Positions 1 to 9,399 of a stretch of DNA of 64,000 nt are shown piece after piece (the first letter of the stretch is position 1; each line of letters begins with the position of its first letter). The notes under the pieces are model-generated. The model worked only from the letters and a program-made list of their open reading frames with translations, did no database searches and was not told the DNA's origin. Made by a program: the position numbers and the translations under genes. The DNA lies in contig JAHLJT010008756.1 of NCBI GenBank assembly GCA_031308135.1, positions 75,251,397 to 75,315,396 of the forward strand. Reading direction: 5' to 3'. The stretch comes from Acheta domesticus. Its lineage: Eukaryota; Arthropoda; Insecta; Orthoptera; Gryllidae.

Positions 1-500
1 TTCAATCAAAAATTAATTTTTACGTATTAAAATAAAGTTATTGCCAGGACGCCTTTTATTCTAAGCATGTCAGTGCGCAAGCCCGGAAATGTATAAACGT
101 TTGGTAATATAATTATTATTTGCTTATTATCTGGATCAATATCACCATCATCAGTCACTACAATGTAATACTTCGTTAAGAAGATCATTCAACTTCACGA
201 AATTATTCTTATTTCGAGTAAAAACGGATTTAGACGTACCAGCTTCATCGTAAACCATCCACATCTATAAGTCATTGAATTCTGTTAAAATTATAAGTCA
301 TGCATCAAATTCACTCACACTTTGAAGAAAAATTGGCATCTAATGTATCAGACAAACTTGTATAGCTCATGAATCATCTTTAAAAAATTATTCACTGATC
401 AGCCGTGAGATTTTACACGTGATGGGTTCAGAACAAGAAATTATAAATAAACCTATGCATTTATTTACAAATGTACATCTGCGGTTAATCCAATTGGGCT
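1..500. other. AT-rich stretch, nothing recognised
   Basis: I see no long frame, repeat or RNA signal here. The stretch ends where the first SINE-A copy begins. Confidence 0.5.
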
Positions 501-502
501 CC

Positions 503-973
503 TGCAGAATGTATCGGAGGAACGGGGCGGTGATATTCTCCCCGTTGGATGGCGAGATCCGGCGCCGACCTACATACGACCAGCGGGGTTTCCCTCAACC
601 AGGTATCTCCCACCAACGGGGCATGGCCTCAGTCGGGACAAGCTCCCGACTGGTCTCCCAGCATGTGTGTTAGTGTAAACGTGTATGTAAGGGGTGAGGA
701 TACGACAAGGAAGAAGGAAAGATAGCACGCGGTCCCCGCCCCGTTTGGTAGGATACTGCTCCGGCATTCGCCTAATTGTGATCGGAGATACTACGGAAAA
801 CTACCGATCAGAGCAGCCGTCCGCTAGAATTCCCATCCAGTCAGCGACTGAATTCGGCCTAGCTGACAAGCTAGTGCCGAAAATCCTGCCGGCGTCGGGA
901 CTGGAACCCGAGGACCTCACGGTCAGAGGGACTGCAATGACATCAGCTGATGCACTGAGCCACCTCTTCCGGT
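503..973 (-). mobile_element. SINE-A copy 1 (tRNA-derived SINE), near full length
   Basis: This is one of 12 related copies in the window. Read on the minus strand it starts with a tRNA-like head: an A-box-like stretch in the complement of the GAGCCACCTCTTCC region, then a B-box-like TTCCAGTCCCGA, where other copies keep GGTTCGAGTCCC. The body contains the landmarks shared by all copies: GAATTCTAGCGG, GATCGGTAGTTTTCC and CGGAGCAG. A pyrimidine-rich linker and a tail complementary to CCACCAACGGGGCATGG follow. SINEs are transcribed by RNA polymerase III and mobilised by LINE proteins, so no protein is encoded. The 105-residue frame inside it is a by-product. Confidence 0.85.
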
Positions 974-1039
974 TACACTTACAACTTCCCACTCACTTGC
1001 CCCCTCTCTGACAGATCCCTTTTCCAAGAAATTTTCCAA

Positions 1040-1360
1040 CTCCAAACGCTATTCACCTTCACGCACCTTGCGCTCCTGTTCCCGCGTCAACCGCACCGCA
1101 CGCCTCGTTCGAGCTAATATTTGCGAGAGGCGATTTTTGCCCGGCGCGCCGAACGGCACACTCCCTCGTTCTCCCTCGCTCTCCCGCTCGCCCCCCCCCC
1201 TTCCACCCCAGCGGCGGCGCGCGGGGGCCGGGGCCGGGGCCGGGGCCGGGGCTTGGATATTACGCGCTCGCCTCTCGTGCGCTGTGTGCGCTTCAATTAA
1301 GCGTCAGGAGCTGCTTGGCTTCAGGTTGAAGGGGCGCAGACCCCACGAACTGCCAGACCG
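1040..1360. other. GC-rich islet
   Basis: CpG-rich sequence between two repeats contains a long C run and a GGGGCC array. It could be an old promoter or repeat-derived DNA; no exon is recognisable. The 131-residue plus-strand frame that crosses it runs into the TTA repeat and is unlikely to be coding. Confidence 0.4.
1222..1252 (+). repeat. GGGGCC hexanucleotide array
   Basis: About four to five uninterrupted GGGGCC units are followed by a final GGGG. Four or more G runs of four on one strand can fold into a G-quadruplex. Confidence 0.85.
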
Positions 1361-1374
1361 AGCCGGATCCATTG

Positions 1375-1415
<41 letters not shown>
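1375..1415. repeat. (TTA)n microsatellite, block 1
   Basis: About 13 near-perfect ATT units. The block lies at the 3' end of the minus-strand retrotransposon fragment that follows, consistent with a (TAA)n tail or a TAA-repeat target. Confidence 0.95.
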
Positions 1416-1422
1416 GTTATTA

Positions 1423-1983
1423 TCTCGTATCTCTACGGTGACTACATAAATTGTACAGATTGACATAATCACAATACAAATTATGGTTATAATTTTGAAT
1501 CTAATTATTCACGTTGATTTCCTACAAATTTTCTGTCGATTCTGGCCGTTGAGATGATAGTAACCTTCTGTATAAGCTTCCATAGGTTTTCAGGAAGATC
1601 TAATTCCTTGAGACTTTGACGCATGGTCTTCGGGATGGCTCCAGTACTTGATACTATAATTGGAATGATTCTCACTTTGCAAGCATTCCATTGTTGGATG
1701 ATCGATTCTGAGAGATCCACATACTTAGTCTTCTTTTCTGTGTATTTCAACTGAAGATTGGATGTATTTGGAATTGAGACATCGATAATGTCGACTTGCC
1801 TGCTTTCTTTATTGAACAGAACAATGTCAGGTCGATTGCAGATGACAGTTCTGTCTGTGAGAATCGTTCTGTCCCAGTACAGTCGATAAGACTGATTTTC
1901 CAACACATTCTACGGGTTATACACGTAGTGCGGAACTCGTGCTTCGGATGATAATTGGTGCTTCTGGGCCAATTCTTGGTGGA

Positions 1984-1985
<2 letters not shown>
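1423..1985 (-). pseudogene. R4/Dong-like non-LTR retrotransposon, endonuclease end (degenerate)
   Basis: The minus-strand frame from about 1985 to 1505 encodes the C-terminal restriction-like endonuclease domain of a site-specific non-LTR retrotransposon. Visible landmarks are IHQELAQKH, then YWDRTILTDRT, then the catalytic RPD motif followed 14 residues later by D in IIDVSIPN. After that come KYVDLS and the IIPIIVSSTGAIPK segment. An in-frame TAG near 1911 interrupts it between YNP and NVLEN. Everything upstream, including the reverse transcriptase, is missing. Placement in the R4/Dong group rests on the RPD-X14-D pattern and on the TTA repeats at both ends; other endonuclease-bearing clades are possible. 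This is a dead, 5'-truncated copy. Confidence 0.75.

Positions 1986-2020
<35 letters not shown>
1986..2020. repeat. (TTA)n microsatellite, block 2
   Basis: About 12 TTA units lie exactly between two retrotransposon fragments of the same orientation. Confidence 0.95.
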
Positions 2021-2021
<1 letters not shown>

Positions 2022-2022
2022 C

Positions 2023-2328
2023 ACTACATCACGACTAAAGATGTTATGAGTCGGCTCGAAATAAAATCTACTCCAGGTTGCAACCAGCTAACTAAGGAGC
2101 AGATCTAGGGACTGTCGGTGCCTCTACAATATTTTGCGCAAAATGTGGGATGTTCCAAATAAAGCAATTTCTTGCACTTCCTAGTCTTTTCAATTACCGT
2201 GGAGTTTAGCCTAGTTCTTACACATATTTTGCGGAACAAATCCCAGAGCTCCGATAACTATCGGTGCAACCTGTGCTGTTACGCCCCACATTCGGCTGAT
2301 ATCGATTTCTAAACTCCTGTATTTAAGA

Positions 2329-2329
<1 letters not shown>
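2023..2329 (-). pseudogene. Second R4/Dong-like retrotransposon C-terminal fragment
   Basis: Minus-strand translation gives EIDISRMWGVTAQ and then VAPIVIGALGFVP. After frame shifts it gives EVQEIALFGTSHILRKIL. This is the end of the same endonuclease domain class as the fragment at 1423-1985: the region after the catalytic motif, finishing in the conserved GT-HILRK box. Stops and frameshifts make it non-functional. It differs in sequence from its neighbour, so it is a separate insertion and not a simple duplication. TTA repeats bound it on both sides. Confidence 0.65.
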
Positions 2330-2373
<44 letters not shown>

Positions 2374-2433
2374 CACTATTATTATCACTATTATCATTAC
2401 AATTATTATTATTTCTACTGTTGGATGTTGATC
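2330..2433. repeat. (TTA)n microsatellite, block 3, imperfect
   Basis: A long TTA run with TCA interruptions in its right half. It bounds the second retrotransposon fragment. Confidence 0.9.
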
Positions 2434-2659
2434 CTAAGGGTTCTTCATTAATTTTACAAATCAAAAACGCAGGAATGACGTTTGGGGACCAAGTCATCAA
2501 GAGATATCAAGAAACAAAACCTTAGATATTGGATTGCATAATTGTATGTGTATTATTATTATGAAGTGGATCCGAAGAGAAATGTCTTTGGTATCTGGTG
2601 ACGATCGATTGAATTCCTTGTGATTCCAGGCACGTAAACTGCTAGGTTCATTAGTCCAG

Positions 2660-3172
2660 TAAGTGTAGTGCATGTTTTCCCTGGAAGATGGTGGTGGTGG
2701 TGGTGGTGGTGGTATTACCCTGCTGGAAGGCAACATCCGGCGCAGATCTACCGTCGGCTAGTGGGGGTTTCCCCAACCAGGTATCTCCCACCAGCGGGTC
2801 ACCCCCCTAACAGGGTCAAGCTCTAAGCTTCCGACCGGTCTCCCGGCATGTGCAGTAGTGTAGTACATGTAGCGTCAGTCTGCGTAAATAAGGGGTAGAA
2901 TAGGACAAGGAATGGGAGAAATGATCGCGCGTGGTCCATGGTCCGGTTTGGTAGGGTACTGCTCCGGATTCGCCTGGTATTGATCTAAGAAACCATAGAA
3001 AACTGCCGATCAGAGCAGCCAGCCGCTGGAATTCTCTTCCAGACAGCGATTGAGTTCAACCTAGCAAACGAGTTAGTGTCGAAAATCTTGTCACCGTCGG
3101 GACTCGAACCCCAGAACCTTCCGGTGAAAGGCACTGTAGTGACATCAGTTGATGCCCTGAGCCAGCTCTCCC
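2660..3172 (-). mobile_element. SINE-A copy 2, near full length
   Basis: The tRNA-like head is at the right: GGGACTCGAACCCC on the plus strand is the complement of a good B box. The conserved GGAATTCTCTTCCAG region and the tail with AACCAGGTATCTCCCACCAG follow. It carries a private (GGT)n expansion at about 2691-2712 near its 3' end. That expansion explains the proline-rich minus-strand frame that starts there. Confidence 0.9.
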
Positions 3173-3179
3173 AGTTCTT

Positions 3180-5260
3180 TATGCCCGGTTCTTTGCCTGA
3201 TCAAAACTATCCGTACCTACAAACCATGAATGATTAAAATATCATTAATGATCTTTATGTCCTCAGCAAGTAATTGGAATCTGATAAATTGCGTCTAAGG
3301 ATCATTTTAATTACACTCACAAATCAATTAAACAAAAACAAAAGTCTACAGTCTCTGCGTTAGCCCTATTTCTTAGAGGGTAAATTGAAAGGTTTATTTA
3401 TATATAACAATGAGGAAGAAATGTTCGACGAAGATTCACACGTGTAAAAAAATCAAAATATTATTAATAATCCTAAGTTCCTCAAGATGTATGGAAGCTA
3501 TGAAATTTCGTAGTTTGGCATATAGAATGACCCACTCTCACACACAGACACATTTAGCATAAAATATATTTAGATTCAGAAAGTCATACTAGTATATAAA
3601 GTGTCCAGTATAGATTGATTAATTAATTAAACATTTTACAAAATAACTGTATTTTTACAAGTTCAAATGTTGCATACAGTAATTAATGTAAATTACATGT
3701 TAAATTACACATTTCTATACTATATTTTTAATTCAACTTTTCAAGTAGCCCTTACCACACTTAAAAAGTATATAGTCCTGTAAACAATATTGCTGCATTT
3801 ATTTAAGCTTTGATGAACTTTCAAAATAAATTTTCTTTTTTGAATTCGTGAATAAAAAAAAATTTATATATGTGGCTGAATCAATTAAATAATTTACGTT
3901 CTCTTAAGAAAATCACTTTGCATTTATTCTAAGTAGAAGTACAAAAATCATCTTAGGCATGATAAATTAATAAAGCTCTTACATAGAGAAGATTAATGCA
4001 TCAGCCTTTTGTTCCTGAAATTTGCGTTACATAATTGCAAGTTACATTGCATCGCAATGAAACTGTTATAGAAAACGCAGTAAATCTTTCTATGAAATAC
4101 ATCGGCGCCATGTTTAACAACTGATGAAAACTCGTCTGGCAACATTGTCATCTCACCTCAAAGGTGCTCCCGCTCATTAAGAACAACTATAAGGAAATTG
4201 CGGTGTCATTTTCACCACACAATAACTCCCTCTCGTCAGGAATCGTTAGCAACTCCCCTCCCTAAAACCATTAAAGGTTAAATTATCCTGTATGAATATT
4301 AATGCTCCTTCGCGTGGACAAAAGGGTTCGCAACGTCGTTTGGCATCATGTAGGGCTTCATCGCACCGACGGGTTACGACGCGCTCGCAAGTTTTTAATG
4401 GTTTTTTAATTGCAAGCATTGAGAGCGAAGAAGGCCGACATGTCCGCTGCGAGTAATTTGAAACTTGTGCTCGTCGCTGGGAGATAAAAGGTAAGTTTAG
4501 TAGCGCGTTCGACGGGAAGGGGTGGAAAGTGCGAGGGAAAGGAAAGGGGAAACAAGGAGGGGGCGGCAAGAAGGGAGGCAAGTTGCCCGAGTCCTCCTCC
4601 TGCAGTACTCCTCATACGAGTTGTTCATCAAATTAGTGCTTCAGTTCGGGCGAAGGTGGGGTTTGCGATGTGATGACGGGTACAGGGAGCGGAGACAGAA
4701 GTGTTCAGAAGTGTAGTACCAACGATGAGAGACAAGGAGATAGTTCGAGGCCTTTAGTTGAGTAGTTGAGAGTTTTTGGACGCGATTGTCTGATCGTTGT
4801 TCACTAACAAAGGATGGCTGACGAACTTTTAAAAACTACTCAATGAAACTAGCGAATTTCAGCCTGCTATAATGCATTTGCTTGTCAGTTTAGGTAGAGT
4901 AGAACGCAAATAAATCATTTGCACTATTATCAGTCATCTATCAGTTCTAGGAATACCTAGCACAAACGCAATGTCTCTCCTACAACGGTTTGCAGCAGCA
5001 ATTTGTAACTAGTTTGCTCTTAGAAATGTGAAGACCTGAATTGTGCACTTAGATCTTCATCAAAACGCTCACAAATGCTGTATTAGCAATATTGGCTACT
5101 CGTAAAAAGGATTACCAAATAGAAAAGCGGGATTCATTAATGAGCTTGTTTTGTTAGAAAATCAGCAAGTCAGTTTTTCCTCGTTCTTGATAACTGATTA
5201 CAGATCAGATATAATTTACGAAAGGAAATTTAAAATTTAATAAACTTGGCCACTTTGTAT
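3180..5260. other. AT-rich stretch, nothing firm
   Basis: I find no recognisable gene or repeat family. A purine-rich patch at 4510-4580 gives short arginine-rich frames that look like chance. At 4440 a 15-codon frame is followed by GTAAGT, too short to call an exon. Confidence 0.4.
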
Positions 5261-5274
5261 TGATAAGATATCTT

Positions 5275-5800
5275 TTAATGTGTGGTACTTGTGAATCCGT
5301 TTGCAAGGAAACATTGATTAATTAATAAAGTCGCAAACGCATTTTTGGGACTTTTATGACATTTGCTCTTGTAGAACACAACAAATACATCAGAAAAGTC
5401 TGAAATGTCATTTTCCCCAATATTTATGGTTTTCTGACCATTGCATTGTTCTAATTGCCCATTCTTCATGAAAATTCATACATAGAGGTTTTTTGAGTCT
5501 CTGAATACAAATCTGATGTTTGTATTCCGACAAATTTGTATTCCAAGACCCAAAACACCTCTAAGTGTGAATTTTCATGAAGAATGGACAAGTTATGGGA
5601 CACAAAATCATAAATATTGGAAAAATGGTACTTTAGCCATTTTTTAATAATAAGTAGGTCATCCAAAAAATTATATACTTGTACAACGGTTGTTTGGTAT
5701 CAATGTGGGAAAACCATAAAAAAATATTCAGACATTTCTTATGCAATTATTATGTTCTACAAACGTCATAAAAGTATCAAAAAATTCCATGTTGGAGCAA
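5275..5800. repeat. Long inverted repeat (palindromic element)
   Basis: The left arm (about 5275-5512) and right arm (about 5533-5800) are inverted copies. The best match is ATTCTTCATGAAAATTCA at 5461-5478, mirrored at 5564-5583. Homology continues outward through complements of CATAAATATTGG and GTTCTACAA. The right arm has about 90 extra bases. The centre holds a perfect 9-bp hairpin, GAATACAAA with TTTGTATTC around 7 bases. The short frames on both arms, minus at 5275-5469 and plus at 5617-5961, are therefore related to each other. The element type is unknown. Confidence 0.75.
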
Positions 5801-5809
5801 TCGATGCTC

Positions 5810-6810
5810 TCCCTAGAATTATGATAAAAATCGTTATGTTTCACAAAACATATTTTCTCATCAAAAACTTCAATTTAAGCATCCAGCGGGCGAAACAAAT
5901 TTTTTTCGTACCCACCCTTAATGTATGTTCTCGACTACTGCAATTGCCAGGAAATTTGTAGAAAATGACAATTAAAATAATGAGGTCCAAACATTTTTGT
6001 TCTCTGTTTAACTTATCTCTACAATTTATGCATATACCATGACGTTTAAAAGAAATAAGAAGAAGAATAAATACAATACGTATATGCATCTCGATTGAAA
6101 GATGTTTCCTGTTTTCACCTGTAACTCTCCAAACACACTAATAGGCATGTGTTTTTTCTGGACTTTAAAGTAGTTTGTTGTGGAGAGCGCGATTTAAGTA
6201 TTGCAAAAGAGTCATTAACATCCGACAGAAAGTTCCACTACTCTTCATCAGTTTCAGCAATACTCTTTGCCGAGTTATTTCAGCAGAACATCAGAAAGCT
6301 TTTAATTTGAATCATTTAATCAAAATTCTTATCGAGATAAAACTGAAGTGATACATTGTGTAGGGAGAGCAGAATATATAGTCATCTTATCAACTTTGCC
6401 TATATTGCGAAAATAATCTTTTCACAACAGAATTCGTTACTAGTGGTGAATCAGAAAATAAGGAGAATCTTCAGATTTGCTAGATTTGGCCGATAAGAAC
6501 AATGTTGTTTGAATTAATATTAACACTACGTATACTCATTAATTTAACAAAGAGCAGGTAATTCTAGACTCGTTTAAACAACTTAAAAAATGTTTATTCG
6601 TCTCAGTTATATGACAGTCATTTACGTACCTTACAGATGCACAGCATTTCTGCAGGTTGTTAAGCTGCATACTTTACATTCACGAAGATCTCGTATACGA
6701 CCATTACCACGCGAGAAACTTTCTTGTAATTTCTAGGGAAATATTAACCTGCCCCGACCACTAAATTTCTCGTAACTTTTTCTCCTCATTTCAACGCGGG
6801 ATTAAAAACA
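5810..6810. other. AT-rich stretch, nothing recognised
   Basis: No supported feature. Confidence 0.4.
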
Positions 6811-6819
6811 GCTCCACGG

Positions 6820-7011
6820 AAATGCGGCGAGCAGCTACAATCCTAACTCGCGTGCGCGAAGAGTCACGCGTGCAACGCGGCGTGTTGCGCAAGCGTGGAA
6901 GTCTCGCTGGCGTCGTTTGTCACCGCACAATACCTCCGGAGAGCGGAACGGGGGCTGACGCCGCCGCTCCCGTTCATCTGCATTCCTGCTGCTGCCCGCG
7001 CCGCCCGCAAA
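6820..7011. other. GC-rich islet beside tandem repeat
   Basis: CpG-dense sequence with several GCGTGCGC-type motifs leads directly into the 280-bp tandem array. Both strands stay open for 60-70 codons, as expected from base composition. Confidence 0.4.
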
Positions 7012-7865
7012 CGCGCGGGTCACTACTCTCCCCGTGAGGTTTAACTTACCCGCTAAATCAGTGTATTTAAATTACACGTTACATTTTTTTCTCTGCTTCC
7101 TCCCCCCTCCTTGTGCTTTGCTTTCGCACCTTTTGTTTCTTCTACTCTTCCTGATTCCTTGTTCTCTGCTCTATTCCTCAACTTTCCTTCCTCTCCGTTC
7201 CCTCCATTGTTTTTCCTACTTATTCTTCCTTATTGTGTCTACTTCTCCCTTCTTTCTTCTCTTTTTTTCTTTCTTTCTTCTTCTTCTTTTCCTTTCATCG
7301 AATTTTTTAAATGCACGGATTACTACTCTCCCCGTGAGATTTCATTTACCCGCTAAATAAGTATATTTACATTACACAATAAATGTTTTCTCTGCGTTCT
7401 CCTCATCCTTCTCTTTCGCTTTCACACCCCTTACTTCTTCTACTTTTTCTGATTCCTTATTATCTATTCTTTTCCTTTATTTTTCTTCTTCATTCCCTCC
7501 GTTGCTTGTTTTGCTTATTCGTCTTTATTTTTTCTACTTCTCTCTTTTTCTTCTTCTTATTCTTCTCCTTTCATCTAATTTTTCAAATGCGTGGGAAACT
7601 ACTTTCCCTGTGAGATTGAACTTACCTATTAAATCACTACATTTAATTTACACATTACATTTTTTCTCTGCTTTCTCCTCCCCTTCGCTTTCACACCTCT
7701 ACTCCTTCTGATTCTTTACCAATTGTCGTCTTCCCCTTCCCTTCCTCTTCATTTCCTCCAGCACCTCTCCTGCTTTTCCTCCTTATACTCTCATATCGTG
7801 TGTATATCTCTCTTCTTTTTTTCTTTTTCTGGTTTAAAATAATTTTTCTTTTCATTTCCCGCTCT
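7012..7865. repeat. Three diverged tandem units of about 280 bp, pyrimidine-rich
   Basis: Unit starts are at about 7012, 7312 and 7590. Each begins with CTACTCTCCCCGTGAG or a variant, then a TTTA(A/C)TTTACCCGCTAAAT-like segment and ATTACAC. A 200-bp pyrimidine tract follows, with CTTTCGCACC and CTGATTCCTT at matching positions. Each ends in a TTTCAT...AATTTTT block. The third unit is the most decayed and no fourth copy is seen. The leucine/phenylalanine/serine-rich plus-strand frames here are composition artefacts. Confidence 0.85.
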
Positions 7866-7929
7866 CCGCTCTCTTCCTCTTATCTTTTGCTCTTTCATTT
7901 TCGTTCCCCTCCCTTCAGACGTGTCAACT

Positions 7930-8640
7930 TTTTCAAACCTTTCGTCCTTATTAAATCAAGTTAGAAAATTGTAGAAACTTAAGTAACTTGCCTAAATTTA
8001 AACAAGGATTAAATTACATAATTCCTGTAGCTTCATACCTTAAGTGTCAGGGATTAAAGTCTTGCATCATCTAGTGCTTGTACAAGTATATCAAGGAAAA
8101 GGCATCTATACGTAAATTTCGATGTGGTTTTCGCACTGTTTCAATGATGCCTGGCCACTCCTATTTTTTAAGCAGCAGTTACAATTCTCTAACTATCACA
8201 CTGATGCATGTCGCGAAGTGATTTGCAATGGCGGCCACTAAACGATTATCAAAGAGGGAAAGCTAACCGTCTAAAAATTAAGATGGTGAGAACACGAAGC
8301 ACCAAACTCCAAAAATTGTCATTTCGAGATTATTGCCTGCTAATACTGACTAATGAAAGTGGATTGTGTCGAAAGAAGCATTCTCATTTCTGTCAGTGCA
8401 GGGCAGCAAAATCTGCGTTTGTGAAATGAATTTCGTGAGCTATTCTCGTGGCGTTTGGTGGCCCATCCCCAATGAATCACGTGTTTTTCTTACCCATGTT
8501 CATACTCCTCATTTGAAGATGAAAATGTAAATATTTCAGGTTCATATATTAATATTAGGGAATAGTGTACAAAAGAAAAAAATTCTGGTAAAAACTATGT
8601 AAACTAGAAAAAATGTTGTTCCACAAAAACGTACAAACAA
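7930..8640. other. Nothing firm
   Basis: A 73-codon plus-strand frame at 8208-8429 shows no recognisable domain. No repeat was found. Confidence 0.35.
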
Positions 8641-8645
8641 TTTTA

Positions 8646-8647
<2 letters not shown>

Positions 8648-8701
<54 letters not shown>
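8648..8701. repeat. (TA)n microsatellite
   Basis: About 27 uninterrupted TA units. Confidence 0.98.
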
Positions 8702-8703
<2 letters not shown>

Positions 8704-8898
8704 CAAAACTACATACCTTAAAAAAATATAAAAAGTTTTTTGATTCGTACTATGCACTGATGAGATGATGACTTACAAACATATTTGTATAGTCGGTGTA
8801 TGGCCGAACCCATTTCGTGAAGACATAATGGGGGGGAGTATGCAACGGGAGAAATATGATCACCGGGTTGATTACTAAACCCAGTTTATTATGCGCCC

Positions 8899-9399
8899 TT
8901 GTCACAAGGACACTATTACATCCTAACAGCGGCTATGCAGTCTAGCACTCAGTCGGTCGTCGCCATGAGGTGGATGGGGGAGTGGTGGGAGGCAGCGGCG
9001 GTGGCGAGGGCAGATAGGCTGGCCGTGAGTAGCTCGGTTCTGTACAGCGTCGATTCCCGCCTTGGTCAACCGGAGCGAGGGACGCCGGCGATCACTACCT
9101 CGCTCTTGAAGAGCGGGAAACTAGCGACGATTTCTGTGACCGTACGCAGTGTAGCCAGGTCATTAATGCGTCAGCGGGAGTGGCGTTGCCCTAGTTCAGT
9201 GGCACACAGAGGGGTGGGGGTGGCGAGCGGTCAGCCTGCACATCTGGATTATACGATACAGCGCGACTCTGGCAGAGGGCGAGCGACGAGGGGCGCAAGA
9301 CAGGTCGCTTTACCACACCCAGACGAAGAGTGTTCACTAAAAGTGATTCTGGGCAATGATAGTAGGATATGTACACGTCAGAAAGTTTTTCCTTGGTGA
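8899..9399 (+). other. Moderately GC-rich open frame, 166 codons, unrecognised
   Basis: The frame is open but has no motif, signal peptide or membrane segment that I can recognise, and codon use is not clearly biased. It contains tryptophan- and arginine-rich patches typical of chance frames in GC-rich DNA. It might be the 5' part of an unidentified transposon or an exon remnant. I do not call it a gene. Confidence 0.2.

Noticed and set aside
2497..2736. Proline-run minus frame
   Set aside because: The run comes from a (GGT)n expansion inside a SINE-A copy.
7034..7711. Hydrophobic plus-strand frames resembling membrane proteins
   Set aside because: They lie wholly in pyrimidine tracts of the 280-bp tandem repeat and recur in two phases.
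8899..9399. 166-codon plus frame as a gene
   Set aside because: No domain, unbiased codon use and no splice-like edges; kept only as an unrecognised frame.
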